Shown here piece by piece: positions 11,831 to 24,276 of a stretch of DNA of 64,000 nt (positions are counted from its first letter, which is position 1; every line of letters starts with the position of its first letter). A program made the translations under genes and the position numbers. The DNA is from Stenopsyche tienmushanensis (taxonomy: Eukaryota; Arthropoda; Insecta; Trichoptera; Stenopsychidae). The notes under the pieces are model-generated. The model was not told the origin of the DNA. It did no database searches and saw only the letters and a program-made list of their open reading frames with translations. The stretch is from the NCBI GenBank assembly GCA_008973525.1, contig WACJ01000124.1:1736001-1800000 (forward strand), in the 5' to 3' direction.

Positions 11831-13444
11831 AAACATGGCAGAATGTTTGGCCGAAACAATTACTAATGCTTTTAAGTTTTTTTATTAAATTTTAACCACA
11901 CGTAACTTTTATCAAAATCCTTTAAATTGCCAATCTTGCCAATTGTCAATATTTATAGTCATATTATTTTGATGTAAATATTTCTGTGAATTGAATTCAT
12001 CTTTTATTACCCAATAGTAATTTGAACTTTCAGATATAAGTTGTAAAATCAAATTTATATCGGCTATGAATTTTCAAGTTCGAATTAAATAATTTTGCAT
12101 ATCAGAAATTGTGTAGACACAGTAAATTTCATCATAAGAAACAAAGCAATCCTTGAGATTACCATACTAAAATTTTATTACAGTCTATATGGCAGTTTCA
12201 TGCATAATTTTGAGCTATGCTTTTATATTTTATGAGCAGTCAAATACGAGTGAAAAAATTGAATAGAATTTGGATCCGAATGAATCAAATTATCGTTTGA
12301 ATCTGTGATTCCTAAACAAAGGGGGGCATTTTCGTATAAATCATTTCCAGACGAGTTGTTCGATTTTAGCATTCTGCCATGGAGGCTCATGACGTATGAT
12401 GGAATATTTCAGGGGCTGTACAATGGGCCGTATGAAGAGTAAACACTCACCAATGCGAACACTACGCCGTAGATGAGGTACTACGGCGAGCACCGTAGCA
12501 GCGCATGCAATCGGCATATGAACGAAACTCATTGCAACTTATTTTTTGCCATCAAATATTTACATTTATCTCCGACGAGAAATGCAATTACATTTGCTTT
12601 ACGACCGGGGCATTGCACCATCCAGTCCAAACACTACCTTCAAATAATGCCACAAAAAATATTAATGCTTTGAGTTTATAGCTGTTGACTCGTCGGAGCT
12701 TTGTATGGTATCAAATTGTACCTCATGAATACAAAGTTTTTTTTTTTCACAAATCAACCTCATCTATATATGCATACAATAAAATATAAACGATCGTGAT
12801 ATTTTTAAAATGTACATTATTATACATTACAAAGATACAAATATAGCTTATTTTTCAGCTTTATTGCACACGTTAAAAATGATATTGCCAATGTATAATT
12901 CTAAAAAATCTGCTAATATTTAGGTAAAATATAATTTTAAATAAATGTAAGCTTAAATCACCATCAATCAATTCAAACTTAAAATATCAGCAGAATATTG
13001 TTAAGTGGTCGCTTGCCTTCATTGACCGCAATAATAAGAACCAATTCTAAAAAATATGGCGTATTGTATTCAATTAGTTTTTATGTAAAAATATTATTTA
13101 CAAAAATAAATTATTCCTTTAATTTTAAATGAATTCAATTACTGTGATATAAACATGAAAAATTAATGCATAAACACTGTGAAAGCTCAATAATCAATCA
13201 CTTTACAGGTTACGCATATAACACGGATGAACTTTGTCAGTGGTTGATATATTTTTAAATGTAAAAAATCCAATAGACATTGATGAAAACGTGTCACATG
13301 ATCTCTATCCCAGATAGCGATATTTTAGCATCGTGATATTCTCAACTGTAAACGGTTTTCTGGGCATGACACACATGTTGTGTCATCAGATATTATAGTA
13401 CAATACCATTATGTAATAATAATCATATTATTTTTTTGAAAATC
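11831..13444. other. AT-rich stretch with a balanced island at 12.3-12.68 kb
   Basis: Outside the island the sequence is AT-rich and featureless. The island contains a small hairpin, CGCCGTAG-atgaggta-CTACGGCG (12465-12488). It also has a minus-strand short frame ending at a strong splice donor, listed separately. I see no transposon signature. Confidence 0.35.
12451..12532 (-). CDS. Possible first coding exon (leader-like), minus strand
   Basis: On the minus strand an ATG at 12532 has an in-frame TAA three codons upstream. It opens a 27-codon frame, MSFVHMPIACAATVLAVV and onward, ending exactly at a consensus donor, ATTG-GTGAGTG (exon end 12451). The leader has a moderately hydrophobic core like a signal peptide or membrane anchor. 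I do not recognise the protein, and no matching downstream exon was found in the lower coordinates. Short frames next to GTGAGT occur by chance, so this is a weak candidate. Confidence 0.18.
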
Positions 13445-13580
13445 TTCAAAAGACACCACCATTTTGGTGGCAGTGTGGGATTTTTACCCAATAAACCCCC
13501 TCCTCTTCGGCTGCTACCCGGCTACTAATTAAGTATTGCACATATCTCTCACGGACTCTCTATTTGTCTCCTTCTGGATG

Positions 13581-14518
13581 TCATTCTACTGCTAAAATTC
13601 GTCGTCTTGTACGTTCGGCATCCTCCTTCTGCTGCATAGCGGATGTTGTATATTTGTACCATCCATTTGTACCATAACATTGAAGGTATCATGTTGCGAG
13701 CTAATTCCCAGCTCATCCCGTAGGATGTCCCTTTCGGTGTTCCATGCTGGGCAGACAAATGTCATGTGTGCAGCATCGTCGTACTCCGCTCCGCAGAGGT
13801 GGCACTCCAGGCCGGTCTATTTGCCTATTTTGTGTAGGTAGCTACCAAAACAGCTATGCCCGGTGAGGACCTGGGTTAAGTGGTGGCACAGTTCACTGTG
13901 CGCTCTGGCTACCCTGGTTTTCAGGTTCGGTATTAGCTCGTGCTTCCACTGACCTTTAACGGAGTTGTCCCATAGGGACTGCCACACCACCATGGTGCTT
14001 TACTTAACGTTATTCTTGTCTTCGCCTTTCTGTATTGCCTGTCTCTCTTAAGCAAGCAGGTCGATTGGTGGTATGGTAGTCAGTGCCAGGACGGTGTATT
14101 CCGACACTGTGCGATATGCAGCAGTCACTCTGATTGCACTCCTTCTCTGGAATCTGGCCATGTTGAGCCTGGCCCTTTCAATTTGTAGTGTCTCAGCCCA
14201 TATCAGCGCGCCATACAACAGTATCGAGTGCACTACCTCGTTGTAAAGTCGCCTCCTGGTTATTTTTGGGCCACTAACGCTGGGCATTAACCTGACCAGG
14301 TTCGCTGCCGCTTTCTCCGTGTGGGTGACGAATCGGAGCTTGTCATCAATTTCCATCCCCAAATATCGAATGGATCTTGAGTATTTAATCTCGCAACCCC
14401 CGATCCTTTGAGTTGGAGGAGCAAGCTTCTTGCGTCTTGTGAAAAAGAGAGGCTCCGCTTGTTGGACAGCGAGCTCCACACCAACTCCTATCAGCCACTT
14501 CTCAGGCATTAAAGGCAT
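13581..14518 (-). pseudogene. R1-like ORF2 C-terminal region with zinc knuckle
   Basis: A 156-codon open frame (14048-14518) contains EPLFFTRRKKLAPP, SRSIRYLGMEIDDKLRF and HSILLYGALIWAETL, typical of the R1-group thumb and connection region. Beyond it, after a stop, the same reading gives WQSLWDNSVKGQWKHELIP and LTQVLTGHSCFGSYLHKIG. A zinc knuckle follows, C-x2-C-x8-H-x4-C (CHLCGAEYDDAAHMTFVC), at about 13752-13808. Stops interrupt at about 14050, 14006 and 13818. The last part shifts frame and ends as KEDAERTRRRILAVE with a TGA at 13581. The order and spacing match the R1 family, so identity is secure although function is lost. Confidence 0.85.
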
Positions 14519-14925
14519 TCTTGACGTCTAGCGCAATCATTGTCGTGTGTCTACTGGCTTTTACAATGCCACACCACGCCTGTTTCACCGTGTCTACAAC
14601 TTGGGTGATGGCATCGATTGTGGAGCGGCCTACACAGAAGCCGTACTGCTGTAAGGAGAGTCCCGTTTCAATGTACTGCTGGGGTCGCTGGAGGATAAGT
14701 CTCTCCAGCAGCTTCCCCAACCAATCCAGCATACACAGCGGTCTGTATGCCGACGGACCCGGAGGTGCTTTACCTTTGGGGATGAGGACCAGCTTCTGCC
14801 TTTTCCATGGTGCTGAGAAGATCCCTCCCGCTAGGCAGGTATTTTATACTGTCAGCAGGAGGTTCGGGTCAATATCGGCGACCAGGTCGATGACTACATT
14901 GGGGACATTTTGGAAGATTTAAATG
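14504..14925 (-). pseudogene. Reverse transcriptase, N-terminal (fingers/palm) part
   Basis: Minus-strand reading gives PKGKAPPGPSAYRPLC followed by LLERLILQRPQQYIETGLS and QYGFCVGRSTIDAI, then TTMIALDVKNAFNA. These are the RT blocks with the Y-RP, LLERLI and QYGF-GRST-A motifs and the first catalytic aspartate in LDVKNAFN. An in-frame stop (TAA) at 14844-14846 replaces a tyrosine codon. In related elements the frame continues through the YADD box. Here it breaks at about 14504-14518 and joins sequence from well beyond YADD, so the catalytic pair of aspartates is missing. Confidence 0.85.
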
Positions 14926-15638
14926 TTATCCAGATCCATTAAATTATTCATCAGTAATACATTCAATAATTTAATATTCTATTAGAAGTCTCTTTATAGG
15001 TGATTGGAAACCACACAACCCCAATCAAAATGTTTTAAAAAAAATACTATTACCTTATTCATATTATGTAATCAAAATGTTGTATTTAATAGAGTAATTT
15101 AAAATAATTTAAACAATATACTTTATAATACAATTTTAGAAACTAGCTCATATATTAACACTCGGTTTTAGAACATATGGTATATCAAAAGTTTTGTAAA
15201 GTGGCATTAGAATATAAGAATATGGAATTTTAAATTTGCACTCACTATGGAAAGAAGCATAAGCCAAAGTATCGTAGTTGAAAAAGATCAAAGAGTAAAT
15301 ATTGTATAAAATGCTGTAAAAAATATTAATCATTGTATTTTAACAGCAATTTCATATATACAAGATATATATCAACATTCAATATAAGATGAATAAGAAG
15401 TTGCATGTCTGTTGACAAATTTAATAATAGTCTTAATCTTTTTATCATTAATATATTAATGATAAAAAATTTATCACTTTATAAATTCGCAATAAATTAA
15501 GAAGTACAAAAAAATATTAATAAAAATAATAATATTTTAGTATGTTTTGGTATAATCCTTATAGTTATAATATTACACAACTAGTAGAGCATATCTTTAA
15601 TGGTTTCATTTCATACGAGCAGCATTCGAGGAAAACAT
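14926..15638. other. AT-rich stretch with a long palindrome
   Basis: Very AT-rich DNA. The only distinct feature is the 30-bp perfect palindrome at 15439-15468. Confidence 0.45.
15439..15468. repeat. Perfect 30-bp AT palindrome
   Basis: Two 15-base arms with no spacer: TTTTTATCATTAATA followed by its exact reverse complement. The bases immediately outside (C on the left, A on the right) break the symmetry. It could extrude as a cruciform or simply be an AT-rich slippage product. No element boundary coincides with it. Confidence 0.9.
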
Positions 15639-15639
15639 T

Positions 15640-16060
15640 ACGTATGATTTACACCCTCATGTTGTACACAATGTCGACGGTGGCGTGAAGATGCGACGGC
15701 CGCCCTTTGAATTATGAGTGCATTTAAACCTTCGGCCACAGCCACACGTGGCCATATAAAGGACCTTATGAATGGTGCCACGTGTATCTAAATAGAGCCT
15801 TAAATTTTTCCGACAAAAGTATCTCAACGCATGGCCCTCGGGGTGTATTTTTTATCCTTAGGCGCTCGCTGCTGCCAAAAGTTAAGCCAAAATTTAAAGG
15901 CCAATAAAATTGCTTTGTTGATTTGCGTTCAATTTCACGGGGCAAAAGACGCGTCTGGTATAATTTTATTTAACAGAGTTTCATTAACTTGGGTGAGCCG
16001 CTTTCACAATATACCAGTAACGAACCGGCGAATTGATAAATTTGAAATTTAATTATTTTC
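15640..16060. promoter_or_regulatory. Balanced island with paired E-boxes and TATA-like motif
   Basis: The island contains two CACGTG E-boxes (about 15752 and 15779) on either side of CCATATAAAGG, then a plus-strand frame from an ATG at 15831 reading MALGVYFLSLGAR and onward for 73 codons. The protein is not recognised. A curious short resemblance to a peptide encoded near 35.7 kb is described under findings. An enhancer or promoter is the simplest reading. A coding exon is possible but unproven. Confidence 0.25.
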
Positions 16061-16479
16061 AGTATTTTGAGAACAATTGCTTCATATTACAATGAAGAAA
16101 TTGCTTCGTGAGCTTTCAATACTATATTTTTTAGACCTAAAAATATACATCCGATTATAAATTGCATGCTATTTTATATTCGCAAAATTACATGGATTTG
16201 CTTCTTATTGAAAATGCCTGATATTAATTAGAACAATAAAGTCCAGAGCTGTTTTTTAATAATGCGGATGAAAGCCAAGTCCCGGAATACAAAGGGAGAT
16301 AAATCCTGACGCGTGTAAAATATGACCCTAAGTAATAACAAAGCCCTGCATATAAGTCATTTAGACTGTTCAAAATTATACCGTGAATCTATTCGAGATA
16401 ACAATTATCATAATGTAGATGGCAGGGATATGTACCACTAAAGCCTCTAACAATATTTCATTGTTAGACCCAGGCATAC

Positions 16480-16547
16480 CTGCTTTACTAACTTTCTCAA
16501 CCCCTTCAGGCAAAATTTGTAGACGTAGACGACTACGTCTTTGTGAA
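16480..16547 (-). CDS. Exon-like 68-bp segment, minus strand
   Basis: On the minus strand, GATATTTAATAG serves as a plausible acceptor, followed by 68 bases open in one frame (QRRSRLRLQILPEGVEKVSK) and a good donor, AAAGCAG-GTATGC. Both splice signals fit consensus, and the peptide composition looks protein-like. No family is recognised and no neighbouring exon was identified with confidence. The frame is also open well beyond both splice sites, so the exon limits are not forced. Confidence 0.2.
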
Positions 16548-16599
16548 CTATTAAATATCAAAAATTCTAAAGAAACTCTCTTATGCAAAAATCTTTAAT

Positions 16600-19500
16600 A
16601 CTTCATAAATTTGTCATCGCGAGAAAAAATATACTGTTCCTTGTTTTAAATATTTCAATAAACATTTTTAAATGGATCATATATAAACCAGAAAATACGA
16701 TCAACAATCAGAATCTGTATATGTAAAAGATTTATTTGTCTGTTTAAAATATTTTAGATTTATAATTTGATTTAATTGAAGATCATATCGTAGAATGCTA
16801 CATTAAAAATTCATGACAAATATGTCAAATATTCTACAGTCTTAGTCAAAAAAATGAGAAGATTCTTTTCTGATTTCTGTTAATGATGAAGATAAAAATA
16901 TTGTATATTTAAATGAAAAATGTATTGCGTCATATATGATAAAATTTAAGTATAAGAATCAATAAAGATTTAACCAGTTGGCTTCTTGTATTAATTAAAA
17001 AAATGATCATATTACTCCATATAAACATTATTATCAATACGTCAAACGTTCATTTAATCAAAAGCACATACTAATAAATAATTTAATGTTAGCATGAAAT
17101 TTCCATACTTTAAGCCTCACATCAAACTGCAAAACATACAAGGGATGATAATTATTTTTGTTCGCTATCGAAAAGTGAATGTAAAGATTACACTCGAATC
17201 GACTCCACTCCTTGGGGCAGAGCATTGTCTGTCGTTTTACATGAAATTCGGTTTCAGGTATGCGGCCATTGTTGTGAAACTATTGTTATTTTAATAGGTT
17301 TCAACGGAAGGAATATTCAATTATTCACATTCAGTAGATTTAACTTGGCCCTCGTAAAACAACGGACATTCATGACGGTCGTGCCGAAAAGATATGGGTA
17401 TTCACAAGTGCGTAACAAACGGTGAAGGACGATCAAAAAATACATAAACGAACACGCAGCTCCGGATTATGGCTACCCGATAATCGTTTCAATTATATTG
17501 CCTAATCCTATTTACGAACCCCACCATATATCAATTATATACCACGGAGGGGGAATTATCTTTGTGTTTTCTTAAATAGACCCATTTTGAGGCCCGATAA
17601 TTCCACCTTTGAAAATATTTTCAAAGTGGCCAAAACCCGATTTCCATATGACAAATGTATCATCCCCATATCATATATTTTAAGGCTAATAGTATTATAA
17701 TTCAAATATTATTGATACTGGAAACTTCATTTCAAACATTTTACTTTATACAAAATTATATTGAATTGATGAATTCGGCGAAAAAAGTTACGCGAAGCCT
17801 TCATTCATCTTTCTATGGAAAATAATATGTTATCATCAGGAGAAAAGGTATTTGTAAATTTGGATTTTTGAAAAGATATATAAAAATAATCAGGTAATTA
17901 AAATGAAATCGATTTGGTATTGACGAAACCTATTCAAACTTTGTTATGTCGTTGGATAGGTAAGGGCGGATTTCTATATTTTTATATGTTTTTTAGATAG
18001 AATAAAATGACATAAATGACCCTAGTTTATTTGAAAAGTAGCTACACACACATACAATTAAATTTTATTCAAAAATGTATAATATTGATTCAAAAAATCA
18101 ACTTTTATCTCAATACTTTCCATTTAAGAAGAAATCTCTTCTGCCGATTATTTAGGTCACATTAATTAATATATTACTATAAAATATAAAGATTCTTCCA
18201 AGCTAATAATAAGGTTTACTTTTTGTATTTGGTGTGAATTTTATGGTATATTCATACATCGGCAATAGTTCATGCGGCATCCTACGATCACTACCATCAG
18301 GTAATGCTACTTGAAGATCAAAATTCAAATGGTAATGGCTTATATTTTATAAAATTATATCTTATATCTGCAATCTAAAATCCATATAGACGAATAAAAA
18401 GACTTTGATACAGTAAATATTCCTGAAAAGGATATCCTTAGGCCTTTTATATTATATACGAATTTTAAAGTATTTGTGCTGTAATTACTATGATCGGATA
18501 TTAATAAATTGTTATGCTAGTTTTGCAACGAAATCTTGAGCTTAGGTGAATATTTTAAAGTTTGATCAGCATTTTAATTGCCAATATCATTCATCCAAAC
18601 TCAATGTTTGCGAATAATTTAAACATTTCTCTGTAGTCTAAGTGTATTACAAAAGTTCGTAAAACAAGCAACTTTTATTAACATATTTCCGAGAATTTCG
18701 ATTTGGAATGTGCGCTTTCCGTTTTAAACTTTTATTTTTAACCCTTTCCGCCCACTTGAATCCCGAAAATTAGCTCGAAAGGGAATCAATCACTAGAAGC
18801 TGGGCATATTTCTGGGGAAACAATTCCAAACGCAACAGGGACGGCTTACCGAATTAAATTTGCTGGCATGCCGAATATTTTAATTAAATTACTCGATCTA
18901 ATAATACAGACGGAAGATATTCACAATATAACGAGGCATCTCCTGTAGGTGCGTCCCTACAACCGAACCCGGCTTATCGAATTGTAATAGAATAACCAGT
19001 CTAGTGGAAGAAACCGCTAATATGCCTCTCCTAGCCGCGAATTGATTTATCTAGGGGCAAATACTCTATTACCTGCTACCATAGTTTGAAATTTAGGTTA
19101 CTTGCGGAAACATCGCCCATTTTCAACTCTCCCCTTAATAATAGCACCTTCAATAAGTTGATGCAAAGCCGGTTAATTCGTATCCAAGTACCAAAGCACA
19201 CGAATCCGCTTATATACGTTCGTATGGAGCCTTAAACAGTCATTTATTTTTTAGCAGACGTAACAAGAAAAGGTATATTCTCGTCGAGACAAAAAGCTTT
19301 CCTTTGAGAGCTTTACTCCATTTGGCTGGTTGTTACGGACACGCGCCTAAAACTTACAAATGTTTTTGTAATGGAAGCCAGCTCATTGCATCCAGACACA
19401 AACAAGAAACTCGCATTAGCAAAGCCAAGTGGCCTGTGTTGTTCATACCGGATAATCCCATAAATAACCATTGTACTTAATTTCTTATCACTTATCCAGT

Positions 19501-20066
19501 TAATCGTATGGCTTAACTTAAAATACGGCCTGAGATACATTTCCCAAATAATTCATCCTGCACTAAAAACATCCTCGACCTTCGATTAAAAGCGAATTTT
19601 CAATGGTTTCACCGATGAATATTCATTAGGCGAAATAATACAATTTTCAAGTGTAACGGTCCCTATTGAAGGCCTCCATGTGTTAAATAAAATGTAACAT
19701 AATATATCGTGATAAGCTTTTACGCGTTAAAAGGTTACTATAAATAATGTCGATAAATTTCCGTTATAATCTAAGGACCCTTAAATATTGCCGGATTTGA
19801 TAAAACGAACGTTTATCAAACTCTAGCATTTTTGTGCGATCATAAATAAAAGTTTTGTTCACATTGAATAGGATTTTTAGTTCGTTTTATCGAATTTATT
19901 CCTCGATTGGGACGTATGAATGTTTATTGTATTGTATTCCTTTTTATGCTTTCATCTTTCATGCAATTTTAGGTATCTGAAATTGAAATTTATCGATAAA
20001 AGATTAACCAATAATCATTCTCACATATCAAAGGACCTATTTAAAACATGCTAATTAATATAGCAT
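16600..20066. other. Long intergenic or intronic stretch with islands
   Basis: AT-rich DNA alternates with balanced islands at about 17090-17650 and 18700-19560. The second island is the most extensive in the window, carries no frame above 75 codons and looks like conserved regulatory DNA. TTAACCCTTTCC at about 18738 resembles a piggyBac terminus but has no partner. At 17298-17425 a plus-strand frame after a good acceptor (TATTTTAATAG) runs 42 codons to a stop. It could be a terminal exon, but I cannot identify it. Confidence 0.3.
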
Positions 20067-21383
20067 TTAACCCTTTGGGTTCCAAAAATTTTTCACAAGC
20101 GTTCCCACCAACTCCAAGACATTTTTTGCGTATTTCTTAAAAAAAATATTTGTATGGAATAAAATGAAATTAATTCAAAAAAATAGTATTTTTTATGTAA
20201 GACATTTGTTAAGTATATTAGGCATTTTATTTGATTTGTTAATTTTTGTAATCATGTAATATATGATATTTTTTGAAGCAATCTTCAGAATGAAGCGCTG
20301 GTTTCCTTTCGTAAGTGTTGCAAAAATATAGTGTTCGCATTCATCCTTTTTCAGTTTTACAGTCTGAACACACCATACAGCCTCTATAATTCCTCCCTGA
20401 TCTACTATAAATAAAATGAGGACTTCCATCTAACAGTTCATCGTGATCAATTGACGACAATCGTCCCAATTTGGACTTTGTAAATTCGCAAAAGTTACCA
20501 ATAAGGCTTTCTATTTTCTTTGATTTCATATTCCTTGTATAAAATATAAGAGTTTACAATCGATGTTTTAAAACCTCAAAAAAAATAGCTTCTTCCACCA
20601 CTTCGGTCTTTCGCATGAAATAATATGATGTTGGGTATTAATCTGCCGTGTTCATCTAAAATGACTACTGACTTGTTTATTAGCTCATCTTGATTTAGAT
20701 TAGTATGGCGTAGTCCTTGCTATTCTTCTCATTGATTGGGAAGTTGACGTATGCTTTGTACTAAGCATTGTGACTACTATTTTGCCTCGCCAAGCTAATA
20801 CTAAAGTATCTTGTTTTCTTTATGCTATATTTTGTTCCACAGCTAATCTTGGCTTTTTTATATGATTAGGTAAACCCTTTCTGTTGGTCATTATCGTGCC
20901 AGTGGGACAACATTTCCTTTTCAAAAGTTCTCCAACAAGAGTTGGATTGGTGTAAAACCTATCCATAAATATATGATAGCCTTTTATGTCTTAGATCGCC
21001 TGTTGTAGATTATTAAAAACGAATAAAACGTAAAAAGTATACGTACTATCAAAATAATATTGAACTACTAGACACAAATAATTTTCAAGATGTTCACTGC
21101 GCCACAACTCGACACAGACTATTGTTTTATGCTCTTTATCTGCACCGATTCAATTCCTCTGAACCAATTATTTTTCATATTTCAGATGACAAATTAATTA
21201 TCAGACAATAAGAAATATTTTTAGAGTGTTTACTTGATTCTTACATTTAAAAAATATACCAAAATCTTATTTGAAACTCATAAAAACTGCCCGAGAAAAT
21301 ACCGGCCACACGTAGTGGCTATAAGAAATGGTGGAAAAAAATCTTCGGCCACAGCGTGTGGCCATAGGTGTTGTAAGGGTTAA
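20067..21383 (-). mobile_element. piggyBac element, decayed, between TTAA sites
   Basis: Begins TTAA-CCCTTTGGGTTCC at 20067 and ends, read inward from the other side, TTAA-CCCTTACAACACC at 21383. TTAA target sites with CCCTT-starting ends are the piggyBac signature. Near the right end GGCCACACGTAGTGG and GGCCACAGCGTGTGGCC form subterminal palindromes. The minus strand encodes recognisable but broken piggyBac transposase. At 1317 bp against about 2.4 kb for a full element, roughly half has been deleted. Confidence 0.85.
20245..21000 (-). pseudogene. piggyBac transposase fragment
   Basis: On the minus strand, near 20915-20990, the frame reads GYHIFMDRFYTNPTLVGELL and then CCPTGTIMTNRKGLP. These match the piggyBac block around the second catalytic aspartate (xxDNFFTS-like, here MDRFYT) and the TGT-NRKGLP motif. 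After several frameshifts a C-terminal cysteine-rich finger follows at about 20255-20390: CMVCSDC, then LYFCNTYERKPALHSEDCF and KKYH. That matches the family's zinc-binding tail. The N-terminal half and the first aspartate block are not found. Stops (for example after VEQNIA) show it is inactive. Confidence 0.82.
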
Positions 21384-24276
21384 TAATTATCTAGCTACTA
21401 GATTAATTGGAGTGATTGCTACTCTTTCAATTAAATAATTGACCCAATAAAATCTGTTTTCAAGGAATATTTCAAGAACAACTCTTAAAAATGCTGCCTT
21501 TTGCAATGACATATTTTAATCTACGGAAAAGGTAGGGAATTTTATGGAATAGTTACATTTATTATTAATAATGTAGATTTTTCAAAAACTGTAGTGGAAA
21601 AAGCTCATAATTCAATCGCAATTATATTATGTTATTCCTATGCATTTTTAAACATTTTTCAAATAAAAACAATAAGAATATGATACAAGATAACATATTA
21701 AAATAATGCATTTATGCAACGTGAAATATTATGTATGAAAGAATTAATTAATTATCATCTTTAAATCGTAAATATGACGAAATTATTAGTATTATGAGCA
21801 GATTTAAATCTAACTGATATAAAAACCTACACTTTGAAAAATTTAGGCTTTAAATTAAATGCGAAAATCAAGTACTGAAGTAGTCAATTTGACTTTAAAG
21901 CTGGAGACTTTGATTGATTTATTAGCTGACATTCCTTTATTTCGCTCGGTTAAGCTGTTTGACTATTTGACTATGCGTTGTAGCAGCCAAACTAATGAAA
22001 GCTTGAACTCATCACATACTTTGTTTGAGTTCGATCATTTAATTTTAAGTGTTCTATTTCATTTAAGTAAACATTGGATTAATATAACAATTCAGACATT
22101 TTATTATAAATATATGTAATGTTATATTTCAAAATGAATCTCTATCATTATAGAAAATGGCCATAGGGTCAAATATTTGATAGCTGGAGAGCAATATGTA
22201 AGCCTTTGGAAAACGATTTCGATAGAGATTGAAAGTTAGAGTGACAATTGGTAATGTTTGGGGGCAAGAAGATTTAGCGGGGGAATGTCTTCTTATCAAC
22301 CAAAAACAGACGGCCAACTTTCTGCAAGTCCAAATCCGAAACTTTAAGACCTTTCTTATCCTCAATCCGACCGTTTTAGCTCCCGTTATTATCAAAACAA
22401 ACTGAATGTATCGATTCTCGAGGGGAACATCTCGACAGAGGATAAGATGTCCTTAAAAAAATATCCTTTTTTATAAAAGGTTCTTCTCGGTTGCGATTTT
22501 CAATTTGTAGTAAATTAGCTAATTACGGCAAAAAATATATATATTTTTTAGCTTAATCGCTTAAATGGGAATCTGAGATCCGCATATCTGATTCGTTGTA
22601 AGCTACTGAGAGTTTATTTTAAAAGGTTTTCCAATTCTACTCTCTATAAATGCTTTCGGTTACGGATTAAAGTCAAACAGTTAAAAGCTTTAAGGTTATC
22701 TTACATAACCACTGAGGATTAGGACCATTCGGGCAATCTCAACAACCGACCAAGAATTCATCTCAACGTATAAACATGGCAAAAGCAGAGCCTTTCAATA
22801 TTATAAGAGGAAAATCCCCCTAAACCCAATCAAATATATTTTATTCTATATAAATACAAATTGGAAATATCGATCAAAACAACCAAACGCAATCTTATAT
22901 CGGCTTTCTTCATAAAAAATGAATGTTATTAAATGGCGCAAAGAAGTATTACGACCAAGACATGATGCTACGTATCGAAAAAATAAAATCATTAATCAAA
23001 TCAAATCTTAGCCTAACAATTATCTAAGCACTGCAGAACACAGATAAATAATTGTCGTTAATCGCATAAGAACAGTGACATACAATATTTGAAAAACACC
23101 ATTTGGTCAAATTGCTGTTCTTACCCCATAATATAATATAATTAAACAATAATTATGATAAAATATAACCATAAAAAAATCAAAAGGTTTATAAAAATTT
23201 TTTGCAAAATTTGAAGAAACATCATATGGAAATAATTTTTTTTAATATATAGCTTAAAAATTTTGATCAATTAATTAATATTTGACAAGATTGCTGTTTT
23301 ATTGAATAATACAATCTATTCATGTTTGAAATCCACGATGAACCAAAATAGCGTATTTCAGGAGTAAAGTCAATATCGGTAAACATTTCTAATACCGCAA
23401 TATCTTTTAATGTCTCAACTTTCTCAAAGGTCTTAACAAATGTCAGTTGTTAGGAAAATGAGTAAATTTTGAAATCCATTTGTTAAATCAATTTATCTTC
23501 ATGTCACGAGAGCATCAACGTGCCATCGCTCACCCAAACGCCTCCTCCAACTCCCAAATGGAAATAGTTTCGATTTCTGGAAAGCCTTTGGTATTACTGG
23601 ACCAAAAAACAAAGATATTTAAATAGTGCAAGATCAAATTTTCGTTAAAAATATATATTTAAAAAAAACATTTTTTAAATAATTCATGTATACTATTGTA
23701 CTATATATTTTATTTAGAGACACGTTTCATTATTTTTCATTATGTGTCCATGTTTTCGGTTGCCATTAATTTATTTTTGCAAAATAAAATGATCATTCAT
23801 GTCTAACATGTATGTATAAATTAAACGTGATCGGCGAAACAATCCTGACAGCCTTCACTTATTTGTTCTTCCCGAGGACAGGATGCCAATTTGTTTTAAT
23901 ATGTATAACATCAGATTGACATGTAGCTTCGTATAACACCAAGAAACTAATTTAATTTATTTTCCATGCCAGGACAAAATAATACATAATGAACTTTCGT
24001 AAATATATAGAAACGAGTTCAACTGACTGATGAATTTAGGAGTTTTGCTCTGAAATCGACAAATTTGAGACAGGTTCTATTTTCAGTGACACCTATGTAA
24101 ATTAAGTAGAATTTATCCTATTAATTATTAAAGAACAATTCAAATTTGACCTAAATTTATGTTGATCATGAAATGGATAAACAAAAAAATCAATAATCAA
24201 GGTCGGTCGTATACAACTCTCTACTCTATTTTTAAATCATGCATATGCTCTCAATATGAACCAAATATTGCGTATA
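21384..24276. other. Intergenic stretch with small islands
   Basis: AT-rich, with balanced patches at about 22130-22480, 22560-22760 and 23500-23600. An 88-codon minus-strand frame (22129-22395) crosses the first patch but resembles nothing known. No transposon signature is visible in this interval. Confidence 0.35.

Larger units (their letters stand above)
13445..14925 (-). mobile_element. R1-like non-LTR retrotransposon, 5' truncated and dead
   Basis: The minus strand carries, in order, the start of a reverse transcriptase domain, its thumb/C-terminal region, an R1-type connecting region and a C-terminal zinc knuckle. A 3' untranslated stretch follows to about 13445. Sequence is GC-richer than its surroundings. 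The homology stops abruptly near 14925 inside the reverse transcriptase, the usual outcome of incomplete reverse transcription. R1 itself targets 28S rDNA. No rDNA is present here, so this is either a non-site-specific member of the R1 group or a stray copy. It carries multiple stops and an internal deletion. Confidence 0.85.

Noticed and set aside
14521..14922. 133-codon plus-strand open frame
   Set aside because: It is the antisense of the R1-like reverse transcriptase. The minus-strand reading has clear RT motifs, the plus strand none.
18738..18760. piggyBac terminus TTAACCCTTTCC
   Set aside because: No matching opposite end or transposase nearby. TTAACCC is short enough to occur by chance.
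22129..22395. 88-codon minus-strand frame
   Set aside because: No recognisable motif and no splice or promoter context. Openness follows from local composition.
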